From Gemmata massiliana (GTDB taxonomy: Bacteria > Planctomycetota > Planctomycetia > Gemmatales > Gemmataceae), in NCBI RefSeq assembly GCF_901538265.1, contig NZ_LR593886.1, forward strand, positions 1,054,001 to 1,118,000: 64,000 nucleotides of DNA, in the 5' to 3' direction. This document shows, in pieces, positions 9,376 through 17,250 of this stretch. Position 1 is the stretch's first letter. Every line of letters starts with the position of its first letter. The translations under genes were made by a program, and so were the position numbers. Under the pieces are notes generated by a model. It saw only the letters and a list, made by a program, of their open reading frames with translations, had not been told where the DNA came from and made no database searches.

Positions 9376-9749
9376 CGCTCTCCGACTCCTCCAAATCCAC
9401 CCTTGACCTCGTTCCCTCTGGACAGGTGCAAGCAAAATGCCAAACGATGACACCCGGTCAACTGACCGGGTGTCGCGTGGGGCGGGTTGGGGTCGCGATT
9501 AGGTGCGCGACCGCATTGCGATCTCATGTTCGAGGTGAACGTGTTTTCGCGCGACGAATGTGAAGGCCCGGATCCGTGCCCGGAACGCACGCTGCTTCTC
9601 TTTCGCGTCCATCGATGTGGATCTTGGTGCGGTTGGATATGCGGCGAGAGCGCCGAAAGACCGGTGTTCGCGCAAGCGCCGCGTTCGTGACGGAGCACTT
9701 CTCGTAAGATTTCCGGTGCCGTACCGATCAGCCTCCGCGGACCCCGACA
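9376..9749. other. Intergenic between divergent genes
   Basis: 374 bp. It contains the palindrome at 9449-9474 and no supported gene. Confidence 0.45.
9449..9474. promoter_or_regulatory. 26-bp perfect palindrome, possible operator
   Basis: GACACCCGGTCA and TGACCGGGTGTC are perfect inverted 12-mers separated by AC. The dyad lies between two divergent genes, 74 bp from the minus-strand start and 275 bp from the plus-strand SDR start. The 2-nt centre suits a dimeric protein site better than an RNA terminator, and there is no T-tract. Confidence 0.5.
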
Positions 9750-10532
9750 ATGGATCTTCAACTTACAGGCAAGACGGCGGTCGTCACCGGCTCGACGGCG
9801 GGCATCGGTTTATCGATCGCGGAAGAGCTCGCTCGCGAGGGGGTGAAGGTGTTCGTCGCGGGACGTACCCAGCCGAAGATCGACGAGGCGCTGAAGGTGG
9901 TGCGGAAGGCGGGTGAGGCCGAAGGGGTCGTTGCCGACGCCGGTACGGCCGAAGGGTGCGCGGCGCTCGTGAGGCGGGTTCCGCAGGTAGACATCCTGGT
10001 GAACAACCTGGGCATCTATGAGGCGAAGCCGTTCGCCGAGATCCCGGATGCCGACTGGCAGAAGCTGTTCGACGTGAACGTCATGAGCGGGGTGCGGCTG
10101 TCCCGGCACTACTTCCCACAGATGCTGTCCGCCGGGTGGGGGCGGGTCATCTTCATCGCCAGCGAGTCGGGGGTGATGACGCCCCCCGAGATGGTCCACT
10201 ACGGGGTGACCAAATCGAGTCAACTGGCGCTGTCACGGGGCATGGCGGAACTGACGAAGGGGACGCAGGTCACGGTCAACACGGTCCTCCCCGGCCCGAC
10301 CCAGTCGGAAGGGATCGCCGAGTTCCTCCGGAAGGTCTCGCCCGGGGCAAAGGACGATGCCGATGCCGAGGCCGAATTCTTCCGCGCCCATCGCTCGTCG
10401 TCCCTGCTGCAGCGGCTGATCGACCCGCAGGAGATCGCCCATATGGTCGCGTACCTGGCCAGCCCGCTGTCGGCCGCAACGAACGGGGCCACCCTTAGAG
10501 TTGAAGGTGGACTGCTGCGGTCGATCGTCTGA
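9750..10532 (+). CDS. SDR-family oxidoreductase
   Basis: 260 residues, complete classical SDR. It has the nucleotide-binding TGSTAGIG (13-20), NNLG (85-88), a catalytic serine in IASESGV (about 138-140) and Tyr151-Lys155 (YGVTK). Asp in VVADAG and the AGRT turn at 37-40 (Gly-Arg after beta2) favour NADP(H). The C-terminal VEGGLLRSIV replaces the usual VDGG end. The substrate cannot be told. An alpha/beta hydrolase begins 53 bp downstream, repeating the SDR-hydrolase pairing seen at the window start. Confidence 0.93.
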   Translation: MDLQLTGKTAVVTGSTAGIGLSIAEELAREGVKVFVAGRTQPKIDEALKVVRKAGEAEGVVADAGTAEGCAALVRRVPQVDILVNNLGIYEAKPFAEIPDADWQKLFDVNVMSGVRLSRHYFPQMLSAGWGRVIFIASESGVMTPPEMVHYGVTKSSQLALSRGMAELTKGTQVTVNTVLPGPTQSEGIAEFLRKVSPGAKDDADAEAEFFRAHRSSSLLQRLIDPQEIAHMVAYLASPLSAATNGATLRVEGGLLRSIV

Positions 10533-10584
10533 TCTGGTGGCCACGCTGTCTCTCTGGACCGCTCATGGAGGCCCGGAACCGCTC

Positions 10585-11400
10585 ATGAACGACGTCAGCA
10601 GCATCGTTCACCAGGGATGCAAGATCGCCTATCGCGTCCGGGGGAGCGGGCCGCCCGCGCTATTTATCCAGGGCGTCAACACGCACGGCGATGGCTGGAA
10701 CCCGCAGGTCAATGACCTCGCCGGGCGGTACGCCTGCCTGACGTTCGACAACCGGGGCACGGGCGGCAGCGATCGCGGATCCGAGCCCATCACGGTCGAG
10801 CAGATGGCGGCGGATGCGGCGGCGGTCATGCGCGCCGTCGGGTGGGAATCGGCCCACGTCGTCGGGCATTCGCTCGGCGGGCCGGTCGGCTTACAGCTCG
10901 CCTTGACCGCACGTAAGCGGGTGCGGAGCCTCGCGCTCCTGTGCAGCTTTGCCGATGGAAAGGGTGTCGGTCCCCTGTCGTGGCGGCTGATCTGGGCGGG
11001 CATGCGGATGCGGTTCGGGACCAAGGGTATGAAGCGGCGGGCGTTTCTCGATCTGGTCGTTCCACCCGGCACGAAGGGGGACCGCAACGCACTGGCCGCC
11101 GAGCTGGCGCCCCTGTTCGGCCATGACCTGGCCGAGCCGCTGCTCGTTCTCAAGGACCAGATGAAAGCGATGTGGGCGTTCGACGTGAACGGGCGCCTGG
11201 GCGAACTGGCGGGCCTCCGGACACTGGTGGCGAACGCCGAGTTCGACCCGATCGCCCCGCCGAAACTGGGGCGAGGTGTCGCCGCCGGGATCCCTGGTGC
11301 GCGATACGTGAACCTGGACGGGGCGTCCCACGGGGTCATTCTGACGGATCCTAAACGGGTCAACGCCCTGCTGGTCGAGCATTTCGGCGAGGGCGGCTGA
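10585..11400 (+). CDS. Alpha/beta hydrolase
   Basis: 271 residues. It shows the oxyanion segment FIQGVN, FDNRGTGGSDR (about 54-64), the nucleophile elbow GHSLGG (Ser96), a central lid, an acid in NAEFDPIAPP and the catalytic His in DGASHGV. It belongs to the large esterase/lactonase-like group with no clear substrate. The ATG at 10585 begins the conserved part. It probably forms an operon with the upstream SDR. Confidence 0.9.
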   Translation: MNDVSSIVHQGCKIAYRVRGSGPPALFIQGVNTHGDGWNPQVNDLAGRYACLTFDNRGTGGSDRGSEPITVEQMAADAAAVMRAVGWESAHVVGHSLGGPVGLQLALTARKRVRSLALLCSFADGKGVGPLSWRLIWAGMRMRFGTKGMKRRAFLDLVVPPGTKGDRNALAAELAPLFGHDLAEPLLVLKDQMKAMWAFDVNGRLGELAGLRTLVANAEFDPIAPPKLGRGVAAGIPGARYVNLDGASHGVILTDPKRVNALLVEHFGEGG

Positions 11401-11575
11401 CCGCTCAGTTCCATCGCATCGGTTCGCCCGACAGTTTGGCGTACACGACCGAGAGAAGTCCCCTCCGCCACCGGCAATAGGAGCGGCACGATGATGGCGT
11501 AGCGCGGGACGCCCGCACCTTGCGGCGCTCTCACCCACCGATAACCCTCATCAGAAACCCCCCAAGGAGCCGCTC

Positions 11576-12073
11576 GTGCTGACCGTTACCCTTCTGGCGA
11601 TGGCGATTGCCGCCGACAACCCTCCGTTCAAATTCACCACGAAGCGGGAAGACGACCGCGTCACCGCGAAGACGGAAAAGGACCGCACCCTCTTCGACAT
11701 CACCAGTCCCACGGGAATCAGCGAGGTCGTGATCGAGCGAACGGGTGACGCCTGGCCGGAAACCGTCGTGATCCGTCTCCACACTTCCGGCCTGGAGCAG
11801 TTCCGCGCGAAGAGTGAGAAGCTCACCCTCTCCGGCAGCGTGGCGAGCCACACCGACTACGGGGTAAGCCTGGGCGTGGACAAGAAGAAGGAAGACCCGG
11901 CTGATCCGAAAAGCGCGTACTTCATGGACTTCAAGAAGATCGGAAAGGACGGGAAGCCCGCGACCGAAATTCCGCTGAAGGGGGGGTACTTCGAGATGCG
12001 TCTGCCGAAACCGTTCTTCGAGGGCAACCCGAAGTCCGTGACCCTGACTTGGATCGACTTCTTCCGGCGGTAA
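11576..12073 (+). CDS. Secreted hypothetical protein, 165 aa
   Basis: A GTG start (11576) behind AAGGAGC gives a short hydrophobic leader (about VTLLAMAIAA-DNPP) consistent with export. The mature part is beta-rich and Lys-rich, with TLFDITSPTGISEVVI, a segment mentioning charged DKKKEDPADPK and a final VTLTWIDFFRR. This pattern recurs in planctomycete secreted proteins of unknown function. It is 175 bp from the hydrolase. Confidence 0.72.
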   Translation: MLTVTLLAMAIAADNPPFKFTTKREDDRVTAKTEKDRTLFDITSPTGISEVVIERTGDAWPETVVIRLHTSGLEQFRAKSEKLTLSGSVASHTDYGVSLGVDKKKEDPADPKSAYFMDFKKIGKDGKPATEIPLKGGYFEMRLPKPFFEGNPKSVTLTWIDFFRR

Positions 12074-12146
12074 CGGGGGCGTGACACATTCCCGCCGGAT
12101 TCGCCATCCAGCCCAAGCGTTTTGCGTAGCGCCTCGAAATAACCCG

Positions 12147-12250
12147 GTTCGACCCGACCGGTGGGCGGTCCGGCAGAATTACGTATCGGTGGCAACTCAC
12201 CGGGCTGGCACGGAACAGCCACCTGAAACTTTACAGCGCGGCGTAATGCC
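12147..12250 (+). repeat. Dispersed 104-bp repeat, copy 2 (orphan gene end)
   Basis: An orphan copy of the 3' end of the 86-aa gene at 5250-5510, including its TAA (12244-12246). No 5' portion precedes it; instead it abuts the end of the secreted-protein gene region. It lies at the start of a 1-kb debris zone. Confidence 0.85.
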
Positions 12251-12282
12251 GTCACAGATCTTAAAGGGAACGAGAAGGGTGC

Positions 12283-12351
12283 CTTGGTCACCGAATCCTG
12301 AGTGAGGGTGACCAAGAGATCGCAAAGCTGTTCCACGATATTCCGTGGAAC
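12283..12351. repeat. Two adjacent inverted repeats
   Basis: Repeat one: CTTGGTCACC (12283-12292) with GGTGACCAAG (12307-12316). Repeat two: GTTCCACG (12330-12337) with CGTGGAAC (12344-12351). Both are perfect. They could be operators or remnants of a mobile element end; neither is followed by a T-tract. Confidence 0.45.
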
Positions 12352-12487
12352 GTCCACGATTCCAGGCATTTGTACGCAATGAATGTTGACCTATGCAACG
12401 GATGAAGATATGCTCAGAACACTAGAAAACACGGACGTTCGGTGTGTTTTCGGGGATCAAGTCGAGTGCCCTACGGAAACGAAGGTT

Positions 12488-12512
12488 GAAGGTTCGAATC
12501 CTTCTGGGTGTA
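12488..12512 (+). other. tRNA T-arm-like sequence (remnant)
   Basis: GAAGG-TTCGAAT-CCTTC is a textbook T-arm (loop fits TTCRANY), followed by TGGGTGT and A as an acceptor-like 3' strand. No complementary ACACCCA is found upstream, and no D or anticodon arm is visible. A strong terminator starts 5 bp later. It is probably a broken tRNA or an att-site half left by an integration event. Confidence 0.4.
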
Positions 12513-12516
12513 TTGT

Positions 12517-12546
12517 AAAAGGGCCTGGGAAACCGGGCCTTTTTCG
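12517..12546 (+). terminator. Strong intrinsic terminator
   Basis: A 12-bp stem (12517-12528 with 12533-12544, two G-T wobbles) is closed by a GAAA tetraloop. A leading A-run and trailing T-run give a bidirectional terminator shape. It directly follows the tRNA-like arm. Confidence 0.85.
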
Positions 12547-12986
12547 TTTCTGCCATCGTGCAATTGACAGCGGCTGTACCAAATTCCGAACTAAACCACC
12601 CCAGATTTCGCTCTTCCGCACCTCTCTGAGTGCCGCCCGTTCCCTGACGGCGTGCTTGTCTCCGGTTGCTGTGTAGGGGGATTCAAGGAAATTGTTATAA
12701 AGACGATGAAAGAACAAGGCACGCTGATGCCGGAACGACCGGTAGCCCACCGCACCTCTCGGTGCGAGAGTCAATCAGGCGGTTGGCAGTATGTCAGATA
12801 CGATAAGCGTACAGCGGCACTCGTTGCAGTTGGACCGGCCGTCTGACCTTCATTTCTCGATTGTTCTGGCCCAGCCCGCTATTCGCCTAGAACAAGGCTT
12901 GGGTTACTCCCTGAGACAGGGAATGCCGCCTCATACATGAACCCGTTCGCAGTGTCCCATCCTCCAACAGGTAGTCGTCCAGCCTG

Positions 12987-13217
12987 TTGAGGAGTCCCAC
13001 CCTGATCCGCGTCCAATTGCCCGCGATCGAGGCCGAATGCCTCGATACTCTGTTCCGCTCGACGGACGACCGTAAGTTCCGAGACCGGCTCCAGATCGTG
13101 TTGATGGCCCACCGGGGACGCGCCCGCCAGGACATCGCCGCGGACCTCGGCGTCCACCGCAAGACCTTCACCCGCTGGATCAACGCCTACTGCGATGCCG
13201 AGATCAACCGCGCCTAA
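12987..13217 (+). pseudogene. IS630-family transposase, N-terminal remnant
   Basis: 76 residues from a TTG. It has the IS630-type N-terminal helix-turn-helix: TDDRKFRDRLQIVLMAHRG, then RQDIAADLGVHRKTFTRWINAY. It ends at TAA (13215-13217), where intact proteins continue for some 250 more residues through the DDE catalytic domain, which is absent here. No flanking TA target duplication or inverted ends could be identified by eye. Confidence 0.75.
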
Positions 13218-13332
13218 ATCGACAACATGAAACGGGGAACGGCCCTGAGTTTCGACCCTCCAGTCGGGGAGGTGGCCTTTCCAATCCAGGACGTAGCCCC
13301 AAAACGATCGAATCGTCACAAAGCCTCGAGTT

Positions 13333-14220
13333 TTATTCGAACGCACGGGCATAGAGCCTGAGCCGCTTCCATCGTTCTTCGGCTTCCCCGACACTTTGTG
13401 GGTCCAAATCCAAAGTGAACTTCAGCGTTCGTGAGGCTTCATCCAGTTCCTGCACGCCGACCGCCTTGGTTCCGTAAATGCCTGTGTCCGTGAAAAGATC
13501 AGGCTCCCGCTCGATCTCTACTTCTCGCACGATCGAGACGCGCACGCCACGCCCATGTTGCTCTTTGAGCCACGGTCGAATATTCGACGAGGGCGCCGAG
13601 GCTTCACTCGGCCAGAGTGAGTCGGATAAGATCACGATCCGCTCGATAACCACCCCGCGGTTCACGGCCTCGAAGTTCGCGCGCATGCTCTCGCGCCCCG
13701 GGGCGTCCTGCCAGTAGTCTTTGGTCCGAACCCATGCGACCGACCGGTACGACTTGAGCCCGGGGGACAGGAGCAGGCGCTCGTAAACGGTACGCCACCC
13801 TTCGGTTAGAGCGAATGTCATGCGTCCCTCACCCAACTCTGCAACCTGGCCGGTCACAGATTCGAGTTTCTGCACCACGGCTTCACGCAGGATACCACCG
13901 GGCAGTTGCGCAACCGCAAGTAGCCCGTCACACAAGCACCGATACACGCGGAACACGGCCGGGTCGCCAGCCAGTGCCAACGGAACCGACAAGCTCTCCA
14001 CCGCCGCGTTGCGCCGAGACTCGCGCTCTTCTTCTTGACCCAGGTACGCGAGGAACAGTCCGCTCACGACGCTAATCAGGCATCCCAGGCACGCGAGTTG
14101 TGCCGATGGCGATCCGAACGCCGCGACGAGACCCATGAGGGCGGACCCGAGTGCGGCGCTAAACAAGAATCGGAAACTCAACAGAGCCGAGCGCCGGGTG
14201 GGGTGTTCCTCGCGTGACAT
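13333..14220 (-). CDS. Membrane-anchored protein, paralog of 15572-16471, PLD-like cytosolic domain suspected
   Basis: 295 residues. Two hydrophobic segments (about 15-32 and 38-58) are followed by a soluble domain of 230 residues. That domain aligns end to end with the protein at 15572-16471; the clearest block is ANFEAVNRGVVIERIVILSDSLWP, given here only in part as VNRGVVIERI, then IRPWLKEQHGRGVRV and IYGTKAVGVQELD. The rhythm (RGV-x-I-x-RI, then a Q-x-x-G-V-x-V strand, then a D-x-x-I-Y strand) resembles catalytically dead phospholipase-D-like sensor domains; no HxK motif is present. It is the last gene of a three-gene minus-strand cassette, 115 bp after the aminotransferase. Confidence 0.75.
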   Translation of the reverse strand: MSREEHPTRRSALLSFRFLFSAALGSALMGLVAAFGSPSAQLACLGCLISVVSGLFLAYLGQEEERESRRNAAVESLSVPLALAGDPAVFRVYRCLCDGLLAVAQLPGGILREAVVQKLESVTGQVAELGEGRMTFALTEGWRTVYERLLLSPGLKSYRSVAWVRTKDYWQDAPGRESMRANFEAVNRGVVIERIVILSDSLWPSEASAPSSNIRPWLKEQHGRGVRVSIVREVEIEREPDLFTDTGIYGTKAVGVQELDEASRTLKFTLDLDPQSVGEAEERWKRLRLYARAFE

Positions 14221-14335
14221 GACCCGCACACTAGAGTACCCGGGACACGAGCGCAAGCACGAGATGACGCGGGCATAACAAAGGACGTGAGTAATCGGAT
14301 CCGGACGACCGCCTTTTGGCGTAACTTCTGAACAT

Positions 14336-15541
14336 TCACGCCGCGCCGTGCAGCGCGCGGGTGAGGTGCTCCAATTCCGCGGCAGTGAGTTTGGCAGCGG
14401 GCATCGACAAGCGGATTAGCCCGCTCTCGTAGGTCGTCGCGACAACCCCGGCGTCCCGAAGAGTCGTTCGGAGGACGTCAGGGGAAACGGAACGAACGAC
14501 CGGTCGCTCGGCTTCCAAGAGCAGGATCCCCGAACGGAGCGGGAAATCCGGCATTACCGGGCGCCATCCGGTTCCGGATGCGAGTGCGGCTACTCCTTCT
14601 GCATTTTCCAAACGCAAAGAACCACTATTCACGGCCCGCGCGTCTTCGACCGCCGCGCGGGCCGTGAATAGTGGCGTCAAGTTCAACGTTTCGGTCGTGC
14701 CGTCCCTTCCCGCCTCCAATTGAGCGGAGAAGTGCAACAGTGGGTCATCGAGAGCCCCGGACGCAGTCATGTTGGCGACCGTCGTTTCAATCATCACCCG
14801 GGCCCGGAGCCGGCCGCAGAACCCGAGCCCCATTGGGTGGTGGGCCCCGAGCCACTTGTGGCACCCGGTCAGGTACAGGTCACAGTATTCAGCGTCCAAA
14901 CGCCCCGGCGTGTGGCAGAACTCTTGGGCCCCGTCCACCACCACGAACCACAGTCGGTGTGCCCCTTCCAGACGGTGCACGATCTGTTCGATGGGGAGCC
15001 GCACGCCCCAGTTGCTCACCGCGGAGAGGAACAACCCATCACACCCACCGCGCGCGAACGCGCCACACACGCGGTCAATCAATTCGGGCTCGCTGAGCCG
15101 CCCCGGTACGACATCGGCCCGCACCCCGACACTCGTTACGTGCCGATTCGCTCGTCGCGCCTCGTGCTCCAAAATGTCGTGGTACCGGGGCCACCCGAGG
15201 TCGGTGACCAGGACGTTACGACACGTGCGGAACAGGACGCGCGCGGCCAACTTCATCAACTCGGCCGCGCGGTGAGCAACGAATATGGGCAGGTCCGCCT
15301 GATGCCCGGCCAGCGCGCGAAACGACTGTTTCAACTCTCCGACGCCCGCCCAGTGCTCGAGCCCCGAATAACGTTTCTGGCTCGCGAGAGGGCACGCCTC
15401 GAACCCGTGCCGCACGAACCGCTCGAAGTACGCGGACGCCCCTTCCCGCGCGGCGAGTGTCACGAGGGCACGTTCGGCCCGCTGTGCGGCGGGCGCCATG
15501 CGGCCGAGCCGGGCGGTGTCGAGATACAGGAGGTCGGACAA
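14336..15541 (-). CDS. Class V (PLP-dependent) aminotransferase-like enzyme
   Basis: 401 residues, cytosolic, from a TTG start with GGAGA upstream. The fold-type I class V signature is clear: cofactor Asp203 in VVVDGAQE and the Schiff-base lysine Lys229 in LTGCHKWLGAHH, followed by GLGF. It is related to the cysteine desulfurase / isopenicillin-N-epimerase / kynureninase group, but the sulfur-carrying Cys loop of desulfurases is not evident. It lies between two paralogous membrane proteins, 30 bp after the first, so it is likely co-transcribed. No biosynthetic partner genes are nearby, which argues for a signalling, defence or modification role rather than metabolism. Substrate unknown. Confidence 0.82.
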   Translation of the reverse strand: MSDLLYLDTARLGRMAPAAQRAERALVTLAAREGASAYFERFVRHGFEACPLASQKRYSGLEHWAGVGELKQSFRALAGHQADLPIFVAHRAAELMKLAARVLFRTCRNVLVTDLGWPRYHDILEHEARRANRHVTSVGVRADVVPGRLSEPELIDRVCGAFARGGCDGLFLSAVSNWGVRLPIEQIVHRLEGAHRLWFVVVDGAQEFCHTPGRLDAEYCDLYLTGCHKWLGAHHPMGLGFCGRLRARVMIETTVANMTASGALDDPLLHFSAQLEAGRDGTTETLNLTPLFTARAAVEDARAVNSGSLRLENAEGVAALASGTGWRPVMPDFPLRSGILLLEAERPVVRSVSPDVLRTTLRDAGVVATTYESGLIRLSMPAAKLTAAELEHLTRALHGAA

Positions 15542-15571
15542 CGGTGGTCTCCGGGAGCCGGGGCCTCGATC

Positions 15572-16471
15572 TTACCGACTCCGCTCGGCCCGTTCCAAGA
15601 GTTCCCCAAACGGAATCCCGATTTGTGACAAACGGTCCAAGCGCTCGCGAGCGGCACGGACCGCGCCCGGTGCGAAATCGAGGGCGACGCGCACGGTTTG
15701 GGACCGGTCGTCCAGGTCCCGGGTTCCGACGCCCCAGTCGTCGAAGACACAAGTGTCGATCGGTCCGCTCGTGTCCGTTGGCAGGTCGCGCTCGCGCAGC
15801 AGGATGACGCGGAGCCCGTGGTTGTGCTGGTCCTCGATCCACGGCCGAACGTCGTCGGTCGGGAGCACTCGGTCACCCGGCCAGAGCGTATCGGAGATCA
15901 CGAGCACGCGCTCGACGAGAACTCCCCGGTTTACGGCCGCAAAAGTCGCGCGCAAGCTCTCCTGGATCACCGGATCGCGGACGCATTCGGGATCCCGCAC
16001 CCGAACGACTGCCAAGTATTCTCTCAAGTCGGGGACGGCGAGGACGGCATCATGTGCCACGTACCAGGACCCGCTCCCGGCGAACGTGTTCGTTCCCGTG
16101 GCCATCGCGCGGAGCTGAACGCCGAGGGCCACGATCTTCTGAGTCAGGGTTTCTTTGGGAATCCCGTCCGGGCCACTGGCGACTGTGAACAGGGCCTCGC
16201 GCAGAATGTGGTACACGCGCACCAGTTCCGTATTCGTTGCCAGTTCGGGTGGCACGACTTGATGTTTGCTCAAATTCGCATGATTCCAGCGAAGAATCGA
16301 CGCGCTAACTAAACCACCAACGATGCCGAACCCGGCCCCGAGGAGTGCGAGCGGCAGTGCCGGCACTCCGATTAGCGCCAAGATTATCAACAGCACCCCG
16401 CCGGAAGTGGGAACCCAAAAGACGGGGTGAACGGCGACGGTGGAGCGGGACTCGGGTCGTTTTCGTGGCAT
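15572..16471 (-). CDS. Membrane-anchored protein, paralog of 13333-14220, PLD-like cytosolic domain suspected
   Basis: 299 residues, first gene of the cassette. A hydrophobic hairpin at about 18-60 is followed by a soluble domain. Matching landmarks with its paralog are VRVYHILREAL, YVAHDAVL, AAVNRGVLVERVLVISDTLWP (the last part only: VISDTLWP), VRPWIEDQHNHGLRV and a final strand region before DFAPGAVRAARERL. The family is not one I can name. Two diverged copies around one enzyme suggest a hetero-oligomeric membrane sensor or effector. The start has no clear Shine-Dalgarno. Confidence 0.75.
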   Translation of the reverse strand: MPRKRPESRSTVAVHPVFWVPTSGGVLLIILALIGVPALPLALLGAGFGIVGGLVSASILRWNHANLSKHQVVPPELATNTELVRVYHILREALFTVASGPDGIPKETLTQKIVALGVQLRAMATGTNTFAGSGSWYVAHDAVLAVPDLREYLAVVRVRDPECVRDPVIQESLRATFAAVNRGVLVERVLVISDTLWPGDRVLPTDDVRPWIEDQHNHGLRVILLRERDLPTDTSGPIDTCVFDDWGVGTRDLDDRSQTVRVALDFAPGAVRAARERLDRLSQIGIPFGELLERAERSR

Positions 16472-16925
16472 GGGCGCAGGGTAAGAAACCAGCCCCCGAA
16501 GGCAAGTTCGTCACCACGCGTCGTAGTGACGGCAGTTGCGGTGAATCAAGGGCCAATTCGCTGCTTGTGGCACGGGCGCCGGTTCTCCCTCATCTTCTCC
16601 AACGCGCTATGTGCCCCAGAAGAGCCCCTTTTAACACGGGAAGCGTATCGAACTGGGGATGGAGGCCCTGAATTGGCTTCACGTCTGTAAACGCCTCCGG
16701 AACGCGGTAACGGCGATTTTGATTACCGACCGCTGTTCCTGGTCGCCACTTCGGGTGGTGTTTCATTTCGGTGCGCCTAATCGGCCGTGTCCGGTCCCCG
16801 ATTCGTGGCCAGAGGCCCGCGGAAAGGATTCATCGGTTTTGCTGCGTGCACGCGCGCCACGAGAATTCAACACCTTAGCCGTTTGAAGTCCCGTTAAGCC
16901 CCTCCCCTGCCGTGCCGAACGCGAG
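16472..16925. other. Intergenic, nothing recognised
   Basis: About 450 bp between the cassette and the replication origin. No supported gene or repeat is seen. Confidence 0.45.
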
Positions 16926-17138
16926 TTATCCACAGCCCGGGCCGTTAGAAGGTGTTAAATAGAAGGAATGGTTACAACGTTAGGCGCGCTCCATCCCCTT
17001 GAGTTACCGGCACAATCTCGTCGCCCGTGCGCCCAATCGACCGAGGGATTACGCCCGATCGGCCGTGCCCTTTTGCGCCCGATCGACCGATACCCGTGCG
17101 CCCGATCGACCGATACCCGGCACAGCCCCTGTGGATAA
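16926..17138. other. Plasmid-type replication origin (oriV) with iterons and DnaA boxes
   Basis: A perfect DnaA box TTATCCACA occurs at 16926-16934, and its perfect reverse complement at 17130-17138. Between them lie an AT-richer stretch (about 16945-16985) and four direct repeats with core GCCCGATCGACCGA: 17027-17044 (one change), 17051-17065 (partial), 17074-17095 and 17097-17118. The last two are identical over 22 bp. Core spacing is 22-24 bp, about two helical turns, as in Rep-binding iterons. The array lies immediately downstream of repA on its non-coding side. Confidence 0.85.
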
Positions 17139-17250
17139 CTTGCCCCAATGAATGCGGGAACGGGTGGAACCGCCTCCCCTCCCCGCTTTGGCACGGGAAA
17201 ATTGAATCGCGACACCCCGCTCGAGCACCACGGATGCGCTCGCGAAGCCA

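Noticed and set aside
11857-12369. Minus-strand frame beginning MPGIVDVPRNIVEQLC as a transposase N-terminus
   Set aside because: The first 30 residues vaguely resemble some planctomycete transposases, but the rest runs antisense to the secreted-protein gene and the evidence is too thin.
14336-15541. Cysteine desulfurase (DndA/IscS) of a DNA phosphorothioation locus
   Set aside because: No DndBCDE-like genes are nearby and the desulfurase catalytic Cys loop is not evident; class V fold alone does not justify the name.
17027-17118. CRISPR array
   Set aside because: Repeats are 22 bp with essentially no spacers (1-3 bp) and only four units beside repA and DnaA boxes; iterons explain them.
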